Of a DNA stretch of 34,223 nt, positions 27,060 through 34,223 are shown piece by piece (positions within the stretch are counted from its first letter, which is position 1; each line of letters starts with the position of its first letter). Made by a program: the position numbers and the translations under genes. The stretch spans positions 1 to 34,223 of the forward strand of contig JAUTWY010000475.1 in assembly GCA_030838305.1 (NCBI GenBank), written 5' to 3'. Below the pieces are notes generated by a model. The model was not told where the DNA came from. It saw nothing but the letters and a program-made list of their open reading frames with translations, and did no database searches. This stretch comes from Acidobacteriaceae bacterium (GTDB lineage Bacteria; Acidobacteriota; Terriglobia; Terriglobales; Acidobacteriaceae).

Positions 27060-28268
27060 CTACTTCTTCTTTCCCGCCGTGCCCACCATGAACGCCTTCA
27101 CCACAATCCCATTCGGCTGCACTCCGACCGGAATCATGGTTAGTAGCGAATACTCTGTGGGTTCCAGCTTACGTGGCGTGCGCTTTTGGATTACCGTCAC
27201 ATCCCCCGCCTGTGTATCCAATACCAGCAAATAATTCTGATCCTGCGAAAGCGCCAGACCGTCCGGATGGCTCCCCACCGCCACGGAGGCAATCCTGCGG
27301 CCCAGGTCAATGTCGTAAACCGCAACGTTGTTGGATCCAAAGTTGCTGGTGTACAGGCGCGAGTTATCGCGCGTAACGAGGCCGCGAGTCGGATGCTGTC
27401 CAATTAGCGTGCTGCCGCCAACTTCGTTATTTGCCGTCTCAATAATCGAAATGCTATCCGAATCGAAATCGCACACGATCAATTCGCCGCCATCGGGTTT
27501 CAGCGCGAGACTTACGGGAGTTCGCCCCACGTCCATCAGCGCGAGGACATGGTCGCCATTCCCATCGGCAGATTTCTTGTTGGGCTGCAATGCGATGGAT
27601 GCCACCTGTGACGATCCCGAACACGTCACAAACGCTTTGCCCGAATCCGGCAGGATCGCAATATCCTCCGGCTGCTGGCACACCGGCAACGTTGCCCGCA
27701 CTCGCAGAAGCTTCGCGTCAATCACGGATACTGTGTTGTCGGCGCGATTGGAAACGACTACGGTTGCGCCGTCCGGCGATACCCGCGCCAATCCCGGGCC
27801 CGAGCCCACTCGTACATTGCCGAGAAGAACGCGCTTCTCAAGATCGATCACCGAAACATTGGCCGATCCCGAGTTTGCGACGTACGCGCGCTTTCCATCT
27901 TCTGAAACATCGATGAAGTAAGGCTTGCCATGCACTCCGATCGTTGCCACGACAGCATTCTTCTCAGCATCGATCACGCTGACGTTGTTCGAACCAGTGT
28001 TGACCACGTAGATTTCATTCTTCTTACTGTTGGCCGCAACCCCGGTGGGCTCCAGGCCGACGGCAATCGTCTTCGTCGGCTGAAATGTGCGCACGTCAAT
28101 TACGGTGACTGTGTTGCTTTTGCCGTTGGTGACGTATGCGTACTCGCGGTATGCAGGCCCGTAATCCGGGAGAGCCTGCTCGCGGAAATACCACCAGCCT
28201 AGCCCGCCGAGTACTGGAATTAGAACAACAATGATGATGAGGAGTTTTCTCAAGATTGGACGCGGCAT
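27060..28268 (-). CDS. YVTN/YncE-type beta-propeller repeat protein
   Basis: Repeated YVTNxxSNTVTVIDxxT / YVVNTGSNNVSVIDAE / YVANSGSANVSVIDLE units after an N-terminal TM. Confidence 0.88.
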   Translation of the reverse strand: MPRPILRKLLIIIVVLIPVLGGLGWWYFREQALPDYGPAYREYAYVTNGKSNTVTVIDVRTFQPTKTIAVGLEPTGVAANSKKNEIYVVNTGSNNVSVIDAEKNAVVATIGVHGKPYFIDVSEDGKRAYVANSGSANVSVIDLEKRVLLGNVRVGSGPGLARVSPDGATVVVSNRADNTVSVIDAKLLRVRATLPVCQQPEDIAILPDSGKAFVTCSGSSQVASIALQPNKKSADGNGDHVLALMDVGRTPVSLALKPDGGELIVCDFDSDSISIIETANNEVGGSTLIGQHPTRGLVTRDNSRLYTSNFGSNNVAVYDIDLGRRIASVAVGSHPDGLALSQDQNYLLVLDTQAGDVTVIQKRTPRKLEPTEYSLLTMIPVGVQPNGIVVKAFMVGTAGKKK

Positions 28269-28310
28269 GCGCAGAAGGCAAAGCCTATCAGAGCAAGAGT
28301 GTCAATGCTC

Positions 28311-28721
28311 CTAGTAGAGTTTGAATGCGACCTCGGCCTTTAGGTGTACGGCCACAGCCTTTCCGTCCTTGGTGGCAGGTTCAAATTTCCATGTCCGAAC
28401 GGCTGCAAGTGCTTGTTTGTCGAGACCTGGATCCAGGCTCTTGATTACTTTGACGTCGCGCACCTTGCCCTCTGCCATGACAATCATCTCCACCACGACG
28501 ACGCCGTTGATTTTCTCTCTGCGCGCTTTATCGACATATTGGGGATTGGGCATGTAAACAGGCTTCGGAGGCGTCACATCGCTTCCGGGCCCCACTTCGT
28601 ACACAACTTCAGAGTTTTTGTCCGGCGGCTCCTGCGCGAGCATCACGATGCCGCTAAATTGGAAAGATACCGCACTGGCGAGCACAACCTTCTTGGCGAA
28701 AGCTCCCTTGAGATTCCACAT
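28311..28721 (-). CDS. energy transducer TonB-family protein
   Basis: C-terminal VVVEMIVMAEGKVRDVKVIKSLDPGLDKQALAAVRTWKFEPATKDGKAVAV. Confidence 0.88.
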   Translation of the reverse strand: MWNLKGAFAKKVVLASAVSFQFSGIVMLAQEPPDKNSEVVYEVGPGSDVTPPKPVYMPNPQYVDKARREKINGVVVVEMIVMAEGKVRDVKVIKSLDPGLDKQALAAVRTWKFEPATKDGKAVAVHLKAEVAFKLY

Positions 28722-28756
28722 AAAGCCCCCCAGGCTCGGGTTGTATCGACGTCATC

Positions 28757-29815
28757 CTACATGCTGACTCCCACTTTCTCCCGGAGTCCTATCCCAGGAA
28801 CGGTCCTGCCCACCACACTTGCAATCTGCCGCACCTGTTTCATCAATTCATCAAACTGATCGGGGAACAGAGACTGCGGGCCATCGGACATAGCTTCATC
28901 CGGCTTGTTGTGGACTTCTACCATCAAGCCATCCGCACCCACCGCTACCGCCGCTCGTGACAGCGGAGTAACTTTATTTCGCTTGCCTGTCCCGTGACTG
29001 GGATCTACAAAAATTGGCAGATGACTCAAGCGCTGCACTGCCGGGATCAGACTCAGGTCCAGGGTGTTGCGAGTGTGGTCGGCAAACGTCCGGACGCCGC
29101 GCTCGCACAGCGCCACGTTGTAATTGCCCTCGCTCAAAATATATTCCGCCGCCATTAGAAATTCTTCCAGCGTGGCCGACATGCCGCGCTTTAGCAGCAC
29201 CGGCTTCTTGGCCCGCCCGGCGCGCTTGAGCAGCGAAAAATTCTGCATGTTGCGCGCCCCAATCTGGATTACGTCCGCGTACTCCTCTACGAGATCAAGT
29301 GATTCGTTATCAATCGCTTCCGTAATAATCTTCATCCCATACTGCTGGCGAATCTCCGCCATAATCCGGAGTCCTTCTTCGCCCAATCCCTGGAAAGAAT
29401 AAGGAGAAGTTCGCGGCTTATAGGCTCCGCCACGAAAGAACTGAGCTCCCGCGCGATGCACCCGCTCGGCCACGGCGAACGCCTGTTCGCGACTCTCGAC
29501 AGCGCACGGCCCGGCGACTATCGCCAGCCCCGTCCCGCCAATCGTGGCCTCAGTCCCGGCGAACCGAATGACGGTATTGTCTTCCTTAAGGTCGCGGCTT
29601 ACCAGCTTGTAAGGCTTCGAAACCTTAATCACTTCCTGCACGCCCGCCATTTCTTCCAGCGTGCCCTGCTCCACTTCGCCCTTGTTTCCGGTGATGCCAA
29701 TTGCTGTACGCTGCGCTCCCGGCATGGCATGCGCGCGGTATCCCAGCCTCTCAATTTTTTCGCAGACCCCACGCACCTGCTCTTCGGTAGCGTGGGCCTT
29801 CATGACCACTAACAT
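28757..29815 (-). CDS. aroF: 3-deoxy-7-phosphoheptulonate synthase (DAHP synthase, type I-beta with N-terminal ferredoxin-like domain)
   Basis: [73 protein letters not shown]. Confidence 0.93.
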   Translation of the reverse strand: MLVVMKAHATEEQVRGVCEKIERLGYRAHAMPGAQRTAIGITGNKGEVEQGTLEEMAGVQEVIKVSKPYKLVSRDLKEDNTVIRFAGTEATIGGTGLAIVAGPCAVESREQAFAVAERVHRAGAQFFRGGAYKPRTSPYSFQGLGEEGLRIMAEIRQQYGMKIITEAIDNESLDLVEEYADVIQIGARNMQNFSLLKRAGRAKKPVLLKRGMSATLEEFLMAAEYILSEGNYNVALCERGVRTFADHTRNTLDLSLIPAVQRLSHLPIFVDPSHGTGKRNKVTPLSRAAVAVGADGLMVEVHNKPDEAMSDGPQSLFPDQFDELMKQVRQIASVVGRTVPGIGLREKVGVSM

Positions 29816-29964
29816 AGAGTTGTCCTATCTTTCGTGTAGGGATGGGTGCTGGATGTCCACCACACAGCCAGTGAGTCAAGTTTACCTTCGCCACTCTTGC
29901 ACCGCAAACGCAGCATGGCTGGATCCCGGAGGACGGTGGCGCTCGTACCCCTTATACTTTTCCC

Positions 29965-30897
29965 ATGCCCCGCTCTCTGGCCCGCGAACAAGACATTCAC
30001 TCGCGTCCCACCCCGAAAAGCCCGCCCCGCCTCACTTCCCTCACTTCCCGACGCATCGGCATTCATACCTCTACTGCCGGGGGAATACATAACGCGGCGG
30101 AGCACGCCTACCGTATCGGATGCAACACGCTTCAGATTTTTTCTTCCAGCCCGCGCCAGTGGGCTCGTCATGAGCTCAGCTATCCGCTGTGCGAGCAAAT
30201 GCTTCGCCTGCGCGCCCTGTACAATCTCAAACCGCTTGTCATTCACACCAACTACCTGGTGAATCTCGCCAGCACGAACGAACTATTTCTCAAGAAATCC
30301 ATCGAAGCGTTTCGCGGCGAGGTCGAGCGCGCCCTCGCCATCTGCGCCGACTACCTTGTCCTTCACCCAGGTTCCTTTCGTGGAGCCGATCGCGAGGCCG
30401 GACTGCTGCAGACCGCGGCCGCCATCGCCGCCGCGATACAGGGCCTCGACCTCGCGCAAGGTGGACTTACCATCCTGATCGAAAACACCGCCGGCTCCGA
30501 ATTTTCTCTCGGAGGCAGCTTCGAGCAAGTCGGCGAAGTCATCGACCGCCTCCGCGACATCATCCCTATCGCCGCCTGCATCGACACTTGCCACACTCAC
30601 GTTGCCGGGTACGACATCGTCAGCGAGGAAGGCATCTATCAAACGCTGCAACATCTCGACGCCGCCATCGGCTTGAACAACGTAAAAGTCATCCACTGTA
30701 ACGATGCCAAGGCTGCCCGCGGATCGAAGCTGGACCGCCATCAGCAAATAGGGAAGGGAACCATCGGCAGCGAGCCGTTCCGCATTCTGCTTAACGATCT
30801 TCGCCTTGCCCATGCCGCCTTCATCGCCGAAACGCCTATCGATAAGCCCGGGGACGACCGGAGAAACGTCGAAGCGCTAAAGAAGTTGGTGGGTTAA
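29965..30897 (+). CDS. nfo: deoxyribonuclease IV (endonuclease IV, AP endonuclease)
   Basis: RIGIHTSTAGGIHNAAEHAYRIGCNTLQIFSSSPRQW; LVLHPGSFRG; ILIENTAGSEFSLGG; AACIDTCHTHVAGYD; VIHCNDAKAARGSKLDRHQQIGKGTIG. Confidence 0.95.
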   Translation: MPRSLAREQDIHSRPTPKSPPRLTSLTSRRIGIHTSTAGGIHNAAEHAYRIGCNTLQIFSSSPRQWARHELSYPLCEQMLRLRALYNLKPLVIHTNYLVNLASTNELFLKKSIEAFRGEVERALAICADYLVLHPGSFRGADREAGLLQTAAAIAAAIQGLDLAQGGLTILIENTAGSEFSLGGSFEQVGEVIDRLRDIIPIAACIDTCHTHVAGYDIVSEEGIYQTLQHLDAAIGLNNVKVIHCNDAKAARGSKLDRHQQIGKGTIGSEPFRILLNDLRLAHAAFIAETPIDKPGDDRRNVEALKKLVG

Positions 30898-30932
30898 AGT
30901 GCCACTGTCAAACTTTGTGGCATCCTATTGCC

Positions 30933-31895
30933 ATGAGTGCCAAGGTGCAGTGCCGCATTGCTCTTCCCTTGATGTTTTTGGCCGTGCTCTGCAATGCCTC
31001 GCTCAACCTGGCGGCTCAGTCTAGCGACGTCGCCGACGCTCGACCCGTCGAGTTCGCGATGAGGAACGTTACCTATCATTACTCCGAGCCGGTTGCTGTG
31101 CATATTGCCAAGCTGGACGGTGAGCTCGTCTCTACCAAGGACGGAGCCGTCGTTTTCTTTGACGACAAGAATTCGTTCACTCTCCGCCTCAATTACGCCC
31201 AGATCTCAATAAGCTGCACTGCCCTTGCGCAAGTGTTGAACGAAAATGTTTTTTCCTCTTCCGACGCGCCCATCAAGAACTTGAGCATCGAAAGCACAAA
31301 TAATCAGCTCATCATGAAAGGCAAGCTCCCGCGGAAAGCGGATGTCGCTTTTGAAACCGTGGGCAGGCTCTCAGCCGATCCGGATGGCCGAATCCGGATC
31401 CACAGTGACCACGTCAAGGCAGCTCATCTTCCGGTGAAAGGTCTTATGGATTTACTGGGAATCGATATTGCCGGACTTATCGACACCAAAAAGATTCACG
31501 GCATCACGGTCGAGAAAGATGACATCATTCTCGACTCCGAACAAATCCTTCCTGCGCCCCACATCAAAGGGAAAGTCGCCGCGGTTCATATCAGCGGCAA
31601 CGACATCGTCCTGACTTTCGGGACGCCGCAACCCTCAAATTTCGCCGCCAAACAGCCGGGGAACTATATGGCCTTCCGCCACAGCGATATGCGCTTCGGC
31701 AAGCTCACAATGCACGATGCCGACCTCATCATGATCGATATGGACCCGCGCGATCCCTTCGATTTTTATCTTGACCACTACCAGGACCAACTCGTCGCCG
31801 GCTACACCAAGAGCACTCCGCAGTACGGTCTTCGCACGTATACGCGCGATTACAACAAACTGCGAAGCCGCTCAGCACCCAAAGCCGGAAAGTAG
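30933..31895 (+). CDS. secreted hypothetical protein, possibly LmeA/DUF2993-like lipid-binding fold
   Basis: Signal peptide (LPLMFLAVLCNASLNLAAQ); LSIESTNNQLIMKGKL…DVAFETVGRLSADPDGRIRIHSDHVKAAHLPVKGLMDLLGI pattern. Confidence 0.6.
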   Translation: MSAKVQCRIALPLMFLAVLCNASLNLAAQSSDVADARPVEFAMRNVTYHYSEPVAVHIAKLDGELVSTKDGAVVFFDDKNSFTLRLNYAQISISCTALAQVLNENVFSSSDAPIKNLSIESTNNQLIMKGKLPRKADVAFETVGRLSADPDGRIRIHSDHVKAAHLPVKGLMDLLGIDIAGLIDTKKIHGITVEKDDIILDSEQILPAPHIKGKVAAVHISGNDIVLTFGTPQPSNFAAKQPGNYMAFRHSDMRFGKLTMHDADLIMIDMDPRDPFDFYLDHYQDQLVAGYTKSTPQYGLRTYTRDYNKLRSRSAPKAGK

Positions 31896-31906
31896 CCGTA
31901 ACCCTC

Positions 31907-31924
31907 GCGGGCGGGGGCGCCCGC
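31907..31924. repeat. GC-rich palindrome GCGGGCG-GGGG-CGCCCGC
   Basis: Perfect 7-bp stem with 4-nt loop, 11 nt after the upstream stop; near-identical core occurs at 11476-11495. Confidence 0.7.
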
Positions 31925-32005
31925 GCCACACAGCGACGGGACTCTCCGCAGACTCCCCTCCCTCGTTGTAAAATCTAGAGTTTACCCGCGACTCTCTGAT
32001 CGTTT

Positions 32006-34223
32006 ATGGCGCCGCAAGACAAAATGCAGGAAGAACAACCATCCGTCAGCGCCCGCCCCAACGACGAGCGCTATGATCCCCAGCGCGTAGAAACCAAATG
32101 GTTCACGCGGTGGCAGGACGATGCGGAGCTTTATGCCGCCGACCGCGACTCCGCGAAAAAGAAATACTACGTCCTTGAAATGCTCCCTTACCCCTCGGGC
32201 GCGCTGCATATGGGTCATGTGCGCAACTACGCGATCGGCGACGCTCTCGCCCGCTACATGTGGATGAACGACTACAACGTCCTTCACCCCATGGGATGGG
32301 ATTCCTTTGGGCTACCCGCAGAAAACGCGGCCATTCAGAACAACACGCCGCCGCGCCAATGGACGCTCGGCAACATCGCCAAGATGAAGGCGCAGATGAA
32401 GCGCCTGGGTTTCGCATACGACTGGTCGCGCGAAGTCACCACCTGCCTGCCTGACTACTATCGCTGGAACCAGTGGTTCTTTCTCAAGTTCTACGAGAAG
32501 GGTCTCGCCTATCGAAAGAAGAGCAGAGTCAACTGGTGTCCCAAGTGCGCGACGGTGCTGGCGAATGAGCAAGTAGTCGAGGGCTGTTGCTGGCGCCACG
32601 AAGACACGCTGGTCGAGCAGCGTGAGCTGGAACAGTGGTTCCTGCGCATCACAAAATATGCCGAGGAATTATTGTGCGATCTCGACAAGCTCGACGGATG
32701 GCCCGAAAAAGTGCGCACCATGCAGCGCAACTGGATAGGCCGCAGCGAGGGCACGCTCGTCGATTTCAAACTCGATGGGCCTGCAGGGGCAGCAGGATCC
32801 GCCATCAGCGTCTTCACCACGCGCGTCGATACCATTTTCGGAGCGACTTCGGTGCAACTTGCTCCACAGCATCCGTTGATCGCTGATCTCGCTGCCGTTA
32901 ACCGTGACCTGCGCGCCAAGGTCGATGAGCTGATCGCGGAACAGCGCAAAGCTAAAGAAGTGGGCGACATCGGCGAAATCGAAAAGCACGGCGTCTTCAC
33001 CGGCCGTTACGCCGTCAATCCCTTCAACAAAGAAAAAATCCCTGTCTGGGTGGCGAATTACATCCTGATGGATTACGGCACTGGCGCCATCATGAGCGTG
33101 CCCGCGCATGACGAGCGCGACTATGACTTCGCCAAGAAATATAACCTCGAAATCCGTCTCGTGATTCTTCCCCTCGCCAACGATCCGGAAGAAACTGTCG
33201 CTGAGCCTCCGCTTCCCTTCGTTGGACACGATGGCATGCTGATTAACTCCGGCGCGTACAGTGGCCTTGAATGCTCCGATGCGATCAAGAAGATGTCTGC
33301 GCACGCCGAGAAAAGCGCTTTCGGCAAAGCCACCATTACCTATCGCTTGAAAGATTGGGGAATCTCGCGCCAGCGATATTGGGGCACGCCCATCCCCATG
33401 CTCTACTGCGACAGGGATGGCATCGTGCCCGTACCAGAAAAAGACCTGCCCGTGATTTTGCCCGAGGCCGTCGATATCGCCCACGCCGTTGGATCGCCGC
33501 TCGGCGGTTTACCCGAGTTCGTAAACGCAACTTGCCCCAAATGCGGCGGTCCCGCGCGCCGCGAAACCGATACCATGGACACTTTTGTGGACTCCTCCTG
33601 GTATTTCTATCGTTATACCGACGCGCACAATGATCGCGCTCCGTTCGACTCGAAGATCGCGCAATATTGGTTTCCCATCGATCAATACATCGGCGGTGTC
33701 GAGCACGCCATTTTGCACCTTATCTACTCGCGCTTCTGGACTAAATTCATGCGCGATCTCGGTCTCATTACTAACGGTGAACCGATCGAGCGCCTCTTTA
33801 CCCAGGGCATGGTGATCAAAGATGGCGCAAAAATGTCGAAGAGCTTGGGCAATGTGGTCAGTCCCGATGAAATGATCGCACGCTATGGGGCTGATGCTGC
33901 CCGTCTGTACAGCTTGTTCGCCGCCCCACCGGACCGCGATCTCGACTGGCAGGATTCCGGCATTGAGGGCATTCAAAGATTCTTGGGACGCGTCTACCGC
34001 TTCGTGGTGCGCAACGCCGGAACCGCCTCGGCCGCATCTGCGGAGACTTCTCCGGCAACGCTTCTTTCTCCTCAATCACGTCAGATCCAGCGAAAGCTGC
34101 ACCAAACCATCAAGCGCGTCAGCGACGACTTCCAGGGCCGCTGGCACTTCAACACCTGCATCTCCGCGATCATGGAACTGGTAAATGCGCTCTATGCGTA
34201 TGAAGAAGTTGTGGCGCGGAGGC
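32006..34223 (+). CDS. leuS: leucyl-tRNA synthetase (3'-truncated by window edge)
   Basis: [26 protein letters not shown] (HIGH), [35 protein letters not shown] (editing domain), [21 protein letters not shown]. Runs off the end, so the ORF track does not list it. Confidence 0.96.
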   Translation, partial: MAPQDKMQEEQPSVSARPNDERYDPQRVETKWFTRWQDDAELYAADRDSAKKKYYVLEMLPYPSGALHMGHVRNYAIGDALARYMWMNDYNVLHPMGWDSFGLPAENAAIQNNTPPRQWTLGNIAKMKAQMKRLGFAYDWSREVTTCLPDYYRWNQWFFLKFYEKGLAYRKKSRVNWCPKCATVLANEQVVEGCCWRHEDTLVEQRELEQWFLRITKYAEELLCDLDKLDGWPEKVRTMQRNWIGRSEGTLVDFKLDGPAGAAGSAISVFTTRVDTIFGATSVQLAPQHPLIADLAAVNRDLRAKVDELIAEQRKAKEVGDIGEIEKHGVFTGRYAVNPFNKEKIPVWVANYILMDYGTGAIMSVPAHDERDYDFAKKYNLEIRLVILPLANDPEETVAEPPLPFVGHDGMLINSGAYSGLECSDAIKKMSAHAEKSAFGKATITYRLKDWGISRQRYWGTPIPMLYCDRDGIVPVPEKDLPVILPEAVDIAHAVGSPLGGLPEFVNATCPKCGGPARRETDTMDTFVDSSWYFYRYTDAHNDRAPFDSKIAQYWFPIDQYIGGVEHAILHLIYSRFWTKFMRDLGLITNGEPIERLFTQGMVIKDGAKMSKSLGNVVSPDEMIARYGADAARLYSLFAAPPDRDLDWQDSGIEGIQRFLGRVYRFVVRNAGTASAASAETSPATLLSPQSRQIQRKLHQTIKRVSDDFQGRWHFNTCISAIMELVNALYAYEEVVARR

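Noticed and set aside
32669-33484. 271-aa minus-strand ORF (and 32509-33000, 33509-34075)
   Set aside because: Antisense to leuS; leuS is missing from the track only because it runs off the window.
1-34223. CRISPR array, IS element, prophage or toxin-antitoxin/defence island
   Set aside because: No regularly spaced repeats, transposase/integrase motifs, phage structural genes or recognisable defence genes were seen; the content is largely housekeeping.

Overview
This 34.2-kb window looks like an ordinary chromosomal segment, probably from an Acidobacteria-type genome (inferred from gene content, moderate GC and small-protein families). About 31 CDS can be supported. They include kdsC, secG, a ROK glucokinase, an ABC-F/Uup ATPase, a secreted GH38 alpha-mannosidase, a CHAD+HD protein, the dnaX-ybaB-recR cluster, a phosphoesterase (phospholipase C-like) flanked by InlB-B-type repeats, STAS, a YeiH/UPF0324 exporter, an alkyltransferase-like protein, a HemQ-type chlorite dismutase-family protein, a beta-lactamase-fold serine hydrolase, a bacilliredoxin, a YVTN beta-propeller, a TonB-like protein, DAHP synthase, endonuclease IV and a 3'-truncated leuS. 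I found no CRISPR array, rRNA, convincing tRNA, prophage or IS element, and no clear multi-gene novel system. The items most worth a second look are: (i) a 57-aa ORF absent from the supplied track (25235-25408, minus) with a good Shine-Dalgarno (SD) sequence and a structured upstream leader; (ii) a 28-bp near-perfect inverted repeat built from CACAGAG units (22327-22398); (iii) a GC-rich palindrome present once between genes and once in-frame inside the CHAD-HD gene; (iv) a probable CTG start for kdsC; (v) a CHAD fused to a Ppx/GppA-like HD domain; and (vi) an EXORDIUM-like secreted protein with an HExxE motif. All family names come from recognising motifs by eye; no database search was run.
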